DNA of 42,393 nucleotides, from positions 1-42,393 of the IMG/VR virus record IMGVR_UViG_3300044675_006032; one strand, given 5' to 3'. Both the position numbers and the translations under genes were made by a program. Positions within the stretch are counted from its first letter, which is position 1, and each line of letters starts with the position of its first letter. The notes beneath the pieces are model-generated. The model ran no database searches, was not told where the DNA came from, and worked only from the letters and a program-made list of their open reading frames with translations. Of this stretch, positions 7,555 through 14,867 are shown piece after piece. Source of the stretch: a virus.

Positions 7555-8931
7555 ATGACAACCGAAGAAACAGTGCTGCCGTTTGTTATTGATTCAAACA
7601 TTCTCTTAGGTGATGTCCGTGAGACGCTTGCTTCGTTGTCAGATAACAGCATTCATTGTGTTGTTACATCACCTCCGTATTGGGGGCTAAGGGATTACGG
7701 AACCGCAACCTGGATTGGTGGCGACCCTGAGTGCTCGCACAAAAGAGATAGTAAGTTCAGTGAAAGTTGCACAACTGGACAGAAACTTCTTGAAGGTGCA
7801 ATAGGTGACGGCATCTATAAAGTCCAATGCCCTCGTTGTGGCGCGATGCGTAAAGATAGTCAACTTGGTTTAGAGCCAACCGTTGATGAATATGTTGAAC
7901 ATATGGTTGAGGTTTTTCGTGAAGTTCGCAGAGTTTTGCGAGAAGACGGAACTCTATGGTTGAACCTTGGTGACTCTTATGCGGGTAGTAACGGCAACGG
8001 ATGGAAGCAGTCAATTGCGTCCACCAATGCATCCAACGCTGGCGGGGAGAATGAAGATTTCAGGGCAAAGATCGGTCGCGATGACGGCGATCTGAAACCA
8101 AAAGATTTGGTAGGTATTCCGTGGCGCGTTGCTTTTGCCTTGCAGGCAGATGGTTGGTATTTGCGTCAAGACATCATTTGGGCTAAACCTAACCCGATGC
8201 CTGAATCTGTTCGTGACAGGTGCACCAAAGCACACGAATACATGTTTTTGCTAACCAAAAAGTCACATTATTTTTTTGATAGCGAAGCGATAAAAGAACC
8301 AGCAAAATATGCTTACGACGATAGGGGATCTCGTGCAGACAGCCGTAAAGACGCAGGTATTTCTAACGCTATGCACGGTTCAACAGGAGCCTTTAGAAAC
8401 AAGAGGTCGGTATGGACGGTAACAACGAAACCATTCAAGGGGGCGCACTTCGCGACCTTTCCACAGGATCTGATAGAGCCTTGTATCTCCGCTGGTACGA
8501 GCGAAATGGGATGTTGTGCTCAATGTGGGTCACCTCTAGTGCGTCAAGTGAACCGCAAGAGGATTGCTCGGAACGAGTTGTCAGTGGACGATCCTCGTTA
8601 CCGACCAAACACCTACGAAGGCGCATATGGGGAAATAAACGGCAAGGGCGACGCAGGTTATTCTCAAACCGACACGATCGGGTGGGAAAAGGGCTGTAAG
8701 TGTGAAACTGTTGAGACGGTTCCGTGTACGGTGCTGGATGTGTTCTTTGGTGCTGGTACTACAGGTGTGGTCGCACAGAAGTTGGGTAGATCATATTTGG
8801 GGTGTGAATTGAACCCTGAGTATGCACAAATAGCGACATTGCGTCTTTCGGATGAAAAGGAAAAATTGAGGGTCGCTGAGGAGATTAATGCAAGCCAGCC
8901 TTCACTTTTTGAGGTTACTTCTGAGGGGTAA
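7555..8931 (+). CDS. beta-class DNA methyltransferase (N4-cytosine or N6-adenine)
   Basis: A 458-aa SAM-dependent DNA methyltransferase. Catalytic motif IV TSPPYWGLRDYG lies at residues 38-49, and the SAM-binding motif I region VLDVFFGAGTTG lies at 393-404; this order (IV before I) is the beta class. The Ser-Pro-Pro-Tyr form is common to N4-cytosine enzymes but also found in N6-adenine ones, so base specificity is open. Cys pairs (CPRCG near residue 95; CAQCG near 322; GCKCE near 381) suggest structural zinc sites. No restriction endonuclease is adjacent, so it is an orphan enzyme probably protecting phage DNA or altering regulation. GAGGGG precedes the ATG. Confidence 0.9.
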   Translation: MTTEETVLPFVIDSNILLGDVRETLASLSDNSIHCVVTSPPYWGLRDYGTATWIGGDPECSHKRDSKFSESCTTGQKLLEGAIGDGIYKVQCPRCGAMRKDSQLGLEPTVDEYVEHMVEVFREVRRVLREDGTLWLNLGDSYAGSNGNGWKQSIASTNASNAGGENEDFRAKIGRDDGDLKPKDLVGIPWRVAFALQADGWYLRQDIIWAKPNPMPESVRDRCTKAHEYMFLLTKKSHYFFDSEAIKEPAKYAYDDRGSRADSRKDAGISNAMHGSTGAFRNKRSVWTVTTKPFKGAHFATFPQDLIEPCISAGTSEMGCCAQCGSPLVRQVNRKRIARNELSVDDPRYRPNTYEGAYGEINGKGDAGYSQTDTIGWEKGCKCETVETVPCTVLDVFFGAGTTGVVAQKLGRSYLGCELNPEYAQIATLRLSDEKEKLRVAEEINASQPSLFEVTSEG

Positions 8932-8994
8932 TAAATGTTGTATTATTTACCTACATAGGTATTCCAGTATTTCTCTTTGACTTGGAGGTCAAAA

Positions 8995-9393
8995 ATGTCA
9001 GCATCAGCACCACTTCTTCTCCCAATGACGGTTACAGGCGCATGCGCAACAACTTCAACTGTTGTTGTTCGCACTCCTGTCGCAGGTCGTGTCCGTGCAA
9101 TCACAGTTGCAGTTGGTACTGCTCCTGCTGGTTCAGCACTTAGCGGAACTGTTCGCAAGGCAACATCCTCGGGAACGGTTGTCGGAACTTGGTCACTTGC
9201 AGCCGCCGCCACTTCGGCAGAAGCAACAATGTCAACAGTTGATGGTGCGGACGAAATCGCAGAAGATGACTTGTTGCACCTCGTAGTCGCTGCTGTAGGT
9301 TCAGGAACTGCTGGTTCAAACTTGACCGCTCTTCTTCAAATTGATCAGTCGGCAGACCAAGATGGTGTGAACGCCCTCTACCCTTATTCCTGA
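8995..9393 (+). CDS. Ala/Thr/Gly-rich beta protein, possible virion decoration or fibre protein
   Basis: A 132-aa protein rich in Ala, Thr, Ser, Gly and Val with alternating strand pattern (TGACATTSTVVVRTPVAG), few charged residues except two acidic loops, and no Cys pair or helix-rich part. This composition is usual for small capsid decoration or head-fibre proteins, but I cannot assign a family. ATG 8995 has a strong GGAGGT ribosome-binding site 5 nt upstream, the best in the window, and a strong terminator follows, both of which suggest high expression. It is isolated from the structural block, so virion role is inference. Confidence 0.65.
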   Translation: MSASAPLLLPMTVTGACATTSTVVVRTPVAGRVRAITVAVGTAPAGSALSGTVRKATSSGTVVGTWSLAAAATSAEATMSTVDGADEIAEDDLLHLVVAAVGSGTAGSNLTALLQIDQSADQDGVNALYPYS

Positions 9394-9420
9394 TCTAAAA
9401 ATTTAAACCCGACAAAATAT

Positions 9421-9460
9421 TTAATCCCCCCACATCCGTGCAGGTCTGTGGGGGGATTAA
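9421..9460. terminator. 14-bp perfect hairpin, bidirectional terminator
   Basis: TTAATCCCCCCACA (9421-9434) pairs perfectly with TGTGGGGGGATTAA (9447-9460) around a 12-nt loop, with AT-rich flanks on both sides. It lies between convergent genes ending at 9393 (plus) and 9478 (minus), so it can stop both transcripts. Confidence 0.85.
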
Positions 9461-9477
9461 TTATTTATAGACATAAA

Positions 9478-9840
9478 TTATTTACTAAAAGTTATTGCCA
9501 CCCTGTCGCCAGCAAGGCGCAGAAGATTGATCGCTTCTTTTTGGCTGTGTGACGAACACCAGTCCGATATTTCTTTATTCACTATCAGTTCTAGGTATTC
9601 GCAGAAGAATCGCGCCCTACCAGTCATGAATGGCGCAACTCCACACTCCTCTGCTCCTGTTTCTCCTTGTGCAAGGAGTTTTTCTTTACCCCCACAGGCA
9701 AGAAGTATTGATCCCCAAATATCTACTTCTTTTGTATATGGGTCATATGTCGTGTAGTTGGAGAACCCTTGTTCCTCTATTATTTGCGCAGCCTTGTCGT
9801 AGACATCATGAGCGCCAAGTTCTTTTAATGTTGGGAACAT
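9478..9840 (-). CDS. conserved hypothetical protein (120 aa)
   Basis: A 120-aa, mostly helical protein, not recognised. The segment EYLELIVNKEISDWCSSHSQKEAINLLRLAGDR suggests a compact helical bundle; small proteins of this kind are frequent in actinobacterial genomes and phages. Its ATG shares a base with the stop of the 85-aa gene upstream (TAATG), so it is translated with the NrdJ operon. Four cysteines are present but not as a C-x2-C pair. Confidence 0.7.
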   Translation of the reverse strand: MFPTLKELGAHDVYDKAAQIIEEQGFSNYTTYDPYTKEVDIWGSILLACGGKEKLLAQGETGAEECGVAPFMTGRARFFCEYLELIVNKEISDWCSSHSQKEAINLLRLAGDRVAITFSK

Positions 9841-10097
9841 TATTCTGTTTCAATTCCGTTCTTATTGCAAAGATCGGCATACGCATGGTTTGGGCTTTCC
9901 CCTATTCCAACCGTCTGCTTGTACTCATCGGTGAAAAGGTCAACGGCGTCACAGTCATCACCCTCAAAATAGTTGAGCATCGCTTCCGTGAACTCATCGC
10001 ACTCTGCGAAGGCAATCCACTTCCCGCCCTCATATATCCCGCCGTACCTTGCCTCTCTTATGACGACGGGATAAATGCGAATCGTTTTTTGAGTCAT
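9840..10097 (-). CDS. conserved hypothetical protein in nrdJ operon (85 aa)
   Basis: An 85-aa acidic protein from ATG 10097, which follows the NrdJ stop by 1 nt. The longer frame to 10136 lies inside the nrdJ coding end and has no ribosome-binding site. The sequence (IYPVVIREARYGGIYEGG, DDCDAVDLF) looks like a small alpha/beta fold. Not recognised. Tight coupling to nrdJ could indicate an accessory role in nucleotide metabolism, but that is only context. Confidence 0.65.
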   Translation of the reverse strand: MTQKTIRIYPVVIREARYGGIYEGGKWIAFAECDEFTEAMLNYFEGDDCDAVDLFTDEYKQTVGIGESPNHAYADLCNKNGIETE

Positions 10098-10098
10098 A

Positions 10099-12027
10099 TT
10101 ATTTGATTGGGCAAGCCCCTGTTGCGCAGTCATCAAGCGTTAGATCTAAACCTGTTGCCTGACTAAGGGGAATGCTCATGTCAATTTTCTTTAAGAGCGA
10201 ACCGTACTGTTCTGAAGTAATTTCTTCGTATGGTGGCAACGGGAAGTTGTGGTCAGCATGTAAGAGGAATGACACGGACTTGACACCTGTGTCGTAGTTC
10301 TTGGAGAGCCATTCTTTGATGGATTCAAGTTCTTCCTTTCGGTAGTACACGGTTACCGAAACAGCGTTGTCTGCCCATTCGGTTTGCATTTTGCGCACCC
10401 ATTCAAGTTGCTCAACGGCTGTCATGTTTTCTGCGAGAACCGCGTTGTCTGGTGACTTGCATGGGAACTCTACGACATAGCGTGTGTGGTCTTCTCTCCC
10501 GTCAATACCAATATCCCAAACAACCTTGTGTCCTCGTTTACGGAGACCGTCAACGAGGGCGTCAGACGCTCCAAAACGCACCCTACGGATGTAGAAAGGT
10601 GCAAATGCTGGATGTATGCCCGGGGTGATGCCGGGAAGCAATGAGAGCGTGCCAGATGGTTGAACTGTTGTCAACCGCACCGAACGAGGGTATCCGTTTT
10701 CTTTGGAATACTTGACATCAAATTCGTCAAGATTACGGTAAGCCTCATCTAGCCAAGAAACCTGTTCTTCTGAAGCCTGCAACACACCCGAGATGCTTTG
10801 ACCTAGGCGTGCATTCTTAGACACGATCGCATTGGTTTTGGCGTACGGGTAACTAAGTCTTGTGATTTGCTTCTGAACGATGTAAAGCAACTCGGATATT
10901 TCCTTGAATTGCTCAATTGAGCAGATGTTGGGGAGAAATATGGTTGAAAGGTTGCATGATTCGCCGTCACCCAAACCAATCTCCGCACAAGGGTTGAACC
11001 CCTCAATCGTCTTGTCTGCACGCTCTTCTTTGAGTCGCCCGAACTTCCGTGCAAGCCTTCGGTTAACCAAGCCGTACGGTTCACCACCACCCGTATAGCC
11101 CTTCCATAGTTCTGGCATGATGTGGTCGTAGTAGTCAGCGTAAATGCTGTTATTGCTGTTGGCACGGTAACCCGGAATTTCTCCTGATGCCCAATTCTTC
11201 GCACGGAGGAACAGAACATCGTCAGGGTCACCAATCGCGATTTGTGCTGAACGGCGGGATGAACCCGAAACGACAACACGACCAATGATGTTGCAAATAT
11301 CTAGGACATCAATTGAACGAAGTTTTTTCCCTTCTCGGTTTTGAAGCACCTTAGAAATATCTTCAATCCCATCAATCAGCGCTTGCGGTCCGCTGGCTGT
11401 TCCGCCGAATGTCTTGAGGGGTGCGCCAAATTGGCGAATAAGAATCGTTGAATACGAGAAAGACTTCCCTGTTTCAAAGTACGACTTCAATGTGCTATGT
11501 AGCAGTCGTCTCCAACCCTGTCGTGAGTCAGGGACAATAATGTCCGCATCGTTTGATCGCTCGTGAGTGATTTTTACATTGGTCAAAACTTTTGGAAGGT
11601 CATGGATTTTTGCTCGCTCCACAGAGAAACCAACTCCGCCACCAAGCATGAGGTGGTCAAAAAGAAATTCAAAATCTTCTACTTTTTCTATGTTTACGAA
11701 ATAGCAGTTATTGAGTGATGCCGCGTTGAACTGTTTGATGAGCGGGGTTCCGAGTTGCCATAGTGCGCGACCCGAGAATGATCCTCGTAGGTTGAACACA
11801 TGGTCGTAGAGTTTTTCTGCTTGATCTTGTGTTAGTGGTGTCCCAATGTCTATTGCTCCGTTTACACAGCGTTGTACTGTTTCTGCCCAAATTTCGTTTC
11901 GGTCTAGTTCTTCAATTCGTCGTGAGTATGTGCGTAAGTAAACAACTTCACCTAAACCGCTGAATCCCCAAGGCGGAGTCTGTGTCTTGTAGCGGTCAAC
12001 AAATTCTTCAGTGATTCTTGCGGTCAT
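10099..12027 (-). CDS. nrdJ: class II adenosylcobalamin-dependent ribonucleoside-triphosphate reductase (monomeric)
   Basis: A 642-aa enzyme that reduces NTPs to dNTPs for phage DNA synthesis using adenosylcobalamin. Key residues of the Lactobacillus leichmannii-type RTPR are all visible: first disulfide Cys in LNNCYF (C108), thiyl-radical Cys and catalytic Glu in NPCAEIGLG (C347, E349), second disulfide Cys in ESCNLS (C358), and the C-terminal shuttle pair C634-x4-C639 in CATGACPIK. Length is slightly below the 739 aa of the L. leichmannii enzyme. Being B12-dependent and oxygen-independent, it fits actinobacterial hosts. A GAGA-type ribosome-binding site precedes ATG 12027. Two small genes follow in the same operon. 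Confidence 0.95.
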   Translation of the reverse strand: MTARITEEFVDRYKTQTPPWGFSGLGEVVYLRTYSRRIEELDRNEIWAETVQRCVNGAIDIGTPLTQDQAEKLYDHVFNLRGSFSGRALWQLGTPLIKQFNAASLNNCYFVNIEKVEDFEFLFDHLMLGGGVGFSVERAKIHDLPKVLTNVKITHERSNDADIIVPDSRQGWRRLLHSTLKSYFETGKSFSYSTILIRQFGAPLKTFGGTASGPQALIDGIEDISKVLQNREGKKLRSIDVLDICNIIGRVVVSGSSRRSAQIAIGDPDDVLFLRAKNWASGEIPGYRANSNNSIYADYYDHIMPELWKGYTGGGEPYGLVNRRLARKFGRLKEERADKTIEGFNPCAEIGLGDGESCNLSTIFLPNICSIEQFKEISELLYIVQKQITRLSYPYAKTNAIVSKNARLGQSISGVLQASEEQVSWLDEAYRNLDEFDVKYSKENGYPRSVRLTTVQPSGTLSLLPGITPGIHPAFAPFYIRRVRFGASDALVDGLRKRGHKVVWDIGIDGREDHTRYVVEFPCKSPDNAVLAENMTAVEQLEWVRKMQTEWADNAVSVTVYYRKEELESIKEWLSKNYDTGVKSVSFLLHADHNFPLPPYEEITSEQYGSLLKKIDMSIPLSQATGLDLTLDDCATGACPIK

Positions 12028-12100
12028 TTTGTTCTCTTTCGGTGTAGTTGCAATTTAGGCAGAGAACTATATTACAGCACCAAGGGTTTTAAGTAAAATC

Positions 12101-12394
12101 CTAATTACTAGTAAGGTTATATTTTCGTGCTTCTTCTAAGGGTATTACTTGACCAACAGCAAATTTTCTCACCTTTGTGAAAACTCCCGGTGATACTTCT
12201 TCGGGCATAAAAAAATCTTCTTCAACTCTGAATGTTTGTTTACCGTCTAGGGAGTTGAACAGTCCAAGACCAAATATCCTTGTTGGTGGTTTGTGATTAT
12301 CGGGCACACAGTTACCGCTTGGGTCACCGCAAACTATGCATGGTTCAGTGGAAGCCCTCAAGAACTCTATGTCACCATATATATATTCAGGCAT
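12101..12394 (-). CDS. small conserved phage protein with CxxC motif
   Basis: A 97-aa protein from ATG 12394. PCIVCGDPSGNC near residues 18-29 gives C-x2-C-x6-C, a half zinc-ribbon; the C-terminus VIPLEEARKYNL is typical of small phage proteins that I recall from actinobacteriophages without known function. The start is chosen because TACACT lies 5 nt upstream, fitting a leaderless mRNA; the in-frame TTG at 12400 would overlap that box. It precedes nrdJ with a 73-nt gap. Confidence 0.7.
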   Translation of the reverse strand: MPEYIYGDIEFLRASTEPCIVCGDPSGNCVPDNHKPPTRIFGLGLFNSLDGKQTFRVEEDFFMPEEVSPGVFTKVRKFAVGQVIPLEEARKYNLTSN

Positions 12395-12399
12395 AAACA

Positions 12400-12405
12400 A
12401 GTGTA
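12400..12405 (-). promoter_or_regulatory. -10 box TACACT of a leaderless start
   Basis: On the minus strand TACACT is followed by 5 nt and the ATG at 12394. Same arrangement as at 12895 (TACACT, 6 nt, ATG), 1243 and 14856. Confidence 0.4.
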
Positions 12406-12433
12406 CCCCGCACCATGCTGACCGTTTACATGA

Positions 12434-12461
12434 AGAAGGAGCGCCTTTCGGCGCTCCTTCT
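12434..12461 (-). terminator. 12-bp hairpin terminator after the 80-aa gene
   Basis: AGAAGGAGCGCC (12434-12445) and GGCGCTCCTTCT (12450-12461) form a perfect 12-bp stem with a 4-nt loop. It lies 38 nt beyond the stop of the minus-strand gene at 12499 and upstream of the next minus-strand start. The T-tract is short (TTCTTCAT on the minus strand). A second small hairpin CTATGC-n6-GCATAG lies next to it (12464-12481). Confidence 0.7.
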
Positions 12462-12498
12462 CTCTATGCGAGGGGGCATAGACCTGTGACCCATGTAT

Positions 12499-12741
12499 TT
12501 AATTTTTGGGTGCGAACTTGTTCTCCTGTTGTAGAACTTTCATTTCTTCTGCAAAAACTGCATCAAACTCATCCTTGTAGCGAATCTGTAGAACGAACGA
12601 TGCACGACGCTTTGCCTCTAGTTTGCGCTTTGCCTCAACCCTGCGGGCTTCTGCGCGTCGGTTGCGTTCCTCAACGGGTAGTGGCTTCCTTCCTCGGGTT
12701 ACACCTAGTTTGTTCTTCATTTGCTCATATGTTGTTGCCAT
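12499..12741 (-). CDS. small basic phage protein (80 aa)
   Basis: An 80-aa, strongly basic, helical protein: VTRGRKPLPVEERNRRAEAR then RRVEAKRKLEAKRRA, ending in an acidic helix. The RGRKPLP element resembles an AT-hook-like minor-groove contact, and the rest could be a nucleic-acid-binding helix; not recognised as a family. AGGAG lies 7 nt before ATG 12741. It has its own terminator downstream and a divergent AT-rich promoter region upstream. Confidence 0.7.
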   Translation of the reverse strand: MATTYEQMKNKLGVTRGRKPLPVEERNRRAEARRVEAKRKLEAKRRASFVLQIRYKDEFDAVFAEEMKVLQQENKFAPKN

Positions 12742-12871
12742 TGTGGCTCCTATTTGTGTCTAGTGGTTACTTAATTAATAATTAGATAATAACTAAGGCT
12801 TCAAGATAAAGCAACCCTAATTTCGTAAAAATATACCGTGACATTGTGTATAAATGGGCTCTACGGGTGGG
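12742..12871. promoter_or_regulatory. AT-rich divergent regulatory region
   Basis: A 130-nt AT-rich stretch between the divergent genes starting at 12741 (minus) and 12907 (plus), including TTAATTAATAATTAG. It must hold the minus-strand promoter, for which several TA-rich -10 candidates exist. No open frame of note. Confidence 0.4.
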
Positions 12872-12900
12872 TTGTAATAATGAATGAGGCGCACTACACT
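12872..12900 (+). promoter_or_regulatory. sigma70-like promoter giving leaderless phosphatase mRNA
   Basis: TTGTAA (12872-12877), 17-nt spacer, TACACT (12895-12900), then 6 nt and ATG 12907. This is the most complete example of the leaderless arrangement in the window and the reason for choosing 12907 over ATG 12880. Confidence 0.55.
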
Positions 12901-12906
12901 TACGGT

Positions 12907-13419
12907 ATGGATAATATAAACATACCTAAAACATCACTAATCACCGAATTACCTACCGTAATGAACCTCAAGGAAGCACAGTTGAACTGCCGTGACTTTG
13001 ACGCAGTAATTACAGCAGGACCATCTAAACGGGAAGTCAGCGAATTCAGACACCCAATACATAAAGTCGTTGAATTCCACGACACCATGTTTGAAAACAA
13101 CGGTGGACCATCATATGAAAATGTTGCAGAACTCATTGAGTTTGGTGCAGGGGTTCCAAAACTCTTGGTTCACTGCCATGCAGGTATTTCCCGCTCTACG
13201 GCAACAGCATGGGGGGTGGCAATCGCAAACGGTGAAGAACCTTTGGAAGCATTCCTGCAACTACAACAAAATCACCCAAACGAAAGCAGTGTCTTTGGTC
13301 ATGGATTTAAGCGAACATTCGCACCCAACATCCTTATCGTAAAACACCTTGACAAGTATTTCAATCTAGGGACAACCCTTCTTGAAATCCGACAGAAGCA
13401 CACAGAGGGTGGCTGGTAA
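12907..13419 (+). CDS. dual-specificity/tyrosine phosphatase-like Cys-phosphatase
   Basis: A 170-aa protein with the Cys-phosphatase signature HCHAGISRS (HC-x5-R: C90, R96), which forms the phosphate-binding P-loop. An upstream Asp in EFHDTMFEN (about D59) is the candidate general acid, and ITAGPSKREVS at about residues 35-45 fits the start of a DSP-type fold. Family members hydrolyse phosphotyrosine, phosphoserine/threonine, phosphoinositides or RNA 5'-triphosphates; the substrate here is unknown. The next gene is an HDAC-like enzyme 4 nt downstream, and three kinase-like proteins are encoded in the structural block, so a role in reversing or reshaping phosphorylation is plausible but inferred. 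Confidence 0.85.
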   Translation: MDNINIPKTSLITELPTVMNLKEAQLNCRDFDAVITAGPSKREVSEFRHPIHKVVEFHDTMFENNGGPSYENVAELIEFGAGVPKLLVHCHAGISRSTATAWGVAIANGEEPLEAFLQLQQNHPNESSVFGHGFKRTFAPNILIVKHLDKYFNLGTTLLEIRQKHTEGGW

Positions 13420-13423
13420 GAAT

Positions 13424-14365
13424 ATGAAAGTATTTTGGAACAGCGACTACACAAACATTTCCCACGACTTTGACACATCGCGCAAATCCGACAATATTGT
13501 CGCGTTGATCAAAGAAAACCAAGAAATGCCATCACAGTTAAGACTGCATAAAGATATCCCAAATGTGGAAATCTGCGATCCTTACGCAAAGACCGATGTG
13601 GACGTCACCGAAGGTTTAATCAATTCTTGGCTAACTAAAAATTACGCTGAAGCACTTAGGACGAACAACAATAGGCTTCTATCTGAAAGTCAAGGTTTCA
13701 GATGGTGCCCCAACACTTACGCTTTCGCTCGTGCCCATGCGCACGGGTTGATCGCTTCGGTTGATGAGGTTAAATCGGGTGGCGGCAGGTGTGGAAGTTT
13801 GTCGTCAGGTCTCCACCATGCTTCTATGGGTTCGGGTGCAGGGTTCTGCACTATCAACGGGATTGCTTTGTCGGCGATCTACGCCCATGAGCAAGGTTTT
13901 GAGCCAATCATTCTTGACTTTGACGCCCACTGTGGCGGTGGGACAATGAACTTTCTAAACAAGTTCAACAATTCATTGAATGACGAACAAACACCTATTC
14001 AGCATATTGATATGTCCACAAATCATTTTGATTCCTATGAAAGTGACGCAAAGTGGTCTTATCTCAATGTTCGTGGTATCAACGATGATTATCTTGACTG
14101 TATTAAAGAAGCGCTTGAAATCGCTCGTCCATTAGTGACCGACAAAACCGTGTTCATATACAATGCGGGGATTGACCCAATGGATGCATACGAAATTGAT
14201 CAAGAAGTGATCAAACAAAGAGAGAAGTTGGTATCCAATTTCATTGGTGAAAGCAAGGCGATCTTTGCCCTCGCTGGTGGGTACTCTGGTCAAAATACAA
14301 CACGAGACGATGTGGCAAAAACACATCTTTACAATATTTACGGATGGGCATGGAGCCAGAAATAG
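13424..14365 (+). CDS. histone-deacetylase superfamily amidohydrolase (HDAC/AcuC/APAH-like)
   Basis: A 313-aa protein with the full HDAC active-site order. SSGLHHASMGSGAGFC supplies the His pair (H131, H132) and the G-F-C of the substrate channel. ILDFDAHCGGGT gives the Zn ligands D167 and H169 (family DxDxHxGxGT). NAGIDPMD (D251) supplies the third Zn ligand where HDACs have AGFDAHxxD, and LAGGY ends with the catalytic Tyr (Y287). It should remove acyl groups from amines: acetyl-lysine, acetylpolyamines or similar. Bacterial relatives include acetylpolyamine amidohydrolase and AcuC. Start ATG 13424 follows the phosphatase stop by 4 nt. Length is near the family norm. The substrate cannot be assigned. 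Confidence 0.87.
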   Translation: MKVFWNSDYTNISHDFDTSRKSDNIVALIKENQEMPSQLRLHKDIPNVEICDPYAKTDVDVTEGLINSWLTKNYAEALRTNNNRLLSESQGFRWCPNTYAFARAHAHGLIASVDEVKSGGGRCGSLSSGLHHASMGSGAGFCTINGIALSAIYAHEQGFEPIILDFDAHCGGGTMNFLNKFNNSLNDEQTPIQHIDMSTNHFDSYESDAKWSYLNVRGINDDYLDCIKEALEIARPLVTDKTVFIYNAGIDPMDAYEIDQEVIKQREKLVSNFIGESKAIFALAGGYSGQNTTRDDVAKTHLYNIYGWAWSQK

Positions 14366-14619
14366 TTCACGGGTTGTACGCAACCTACACAAACATTAAA
14401 TGCAGGTGCACGGAGTGCAAGCAAGCAGCCGCTGAATATATGCGTGCCTACAGGAAAACTAGTGCTGGTAAATCTCAGGCTAGGTTTCATCAAGTTGTCG
14501 CTAATAAGCGATCACAGATAGCCATTCAATGGGTGAAAAATAACCATCCGCAAGAGTGGGCTAAAATATGTGAGCAAGCATTACACGGCTTGGATAAAAG
14601 AAAGAACGGAGACAAATAA
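14350..14619 (+). CDS. small Cys-rich DNA-binding-like phage protein
   Basis: An 89-aa basic protein. Its start, IVHGLYATYTNIKCRCTECKQAAAEY, has the H-G...Y...C-x-C-x2-C pattern that I recall from a common small phage protein family with one zinc knuckle, followed by an R/K-rich helix (RAYRKTSAGKSQARF). No function is established to my knowledge. ATG 14344 is an alternative start; both overlap the end of the HDAC-like gene. Confidence 0.65.
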   Translation: MEPEIVHGLYATYTNIKCRCTECKQAAAEYMRAYRKTSAGKSQARFHQVVANKRSQIAIQWVKNNHPQEWAKICEQALHGLDKRKNGDK

Positions 14620-14620
14620 T

Positions 14621-14851
14621 ATGGACTCACAATATGATGAAATATTAGAGAAGTTGGAAGGTTTCATTGAGCAAACCGAAAAAAGGATTAAACAACTTGT
14701 CTCTGAAATACAATCTCTGAAACTTGAGGTTCAAGGTCTTGATCACGGAGTTAAACAGAATCAGATTTCAAATGATCAGATAAAGGGAACTTTGGGCTCT
14801 ACGCTGAAGACCGTTGGGGATCATTCTCAGAGGTTTGGCAAGTTGGGGTAA
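14621..14851 (+). CDS. short coiled-coil protein
   Basis: A 76-aa protein from ATG 14621 with GGAG 9 nt upstream. Residues 5-45 show regular heptads (ILEKLEGFIEQTEKRIKQLV, then SEIQSLKLEVQGL), so it should form a parallel or antiparallel coiled coil. No membrane segment. The frame upstream to 14570 overlaps the previous gene. Function unknown. Confidence 0.6.
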   Translation: MDSQYDEILEKLEGFIEQTEKRIKQLVSEIQSLKLEVQGLDHGVKQNQISNDQIKGTLGSTLKTVGDHSQRFGKLG

Positions 14852-14855
14852 ATGC

Positions 14856-14861
14856 TAGTAT
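14856..14861 (+). promoter_or_regulatory. -10 box TAGTAT of a leaderless start
   Basis: TAGTAT, 6 nt, ATG 14868. A weak TTTGGC lies 16 nt upstream as possible -35. Matches the spacing at 1243 and 12895. Confidence 0.4.
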
Positions 14862-14867
14862 TCGTTC

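Noticed and set aside
10803-11285. 160-codon minus-strand frame inside nrdJ
   Set aside because: Second frame of a confidently identified reductase; sequence is low-quality and unrelated to any family.
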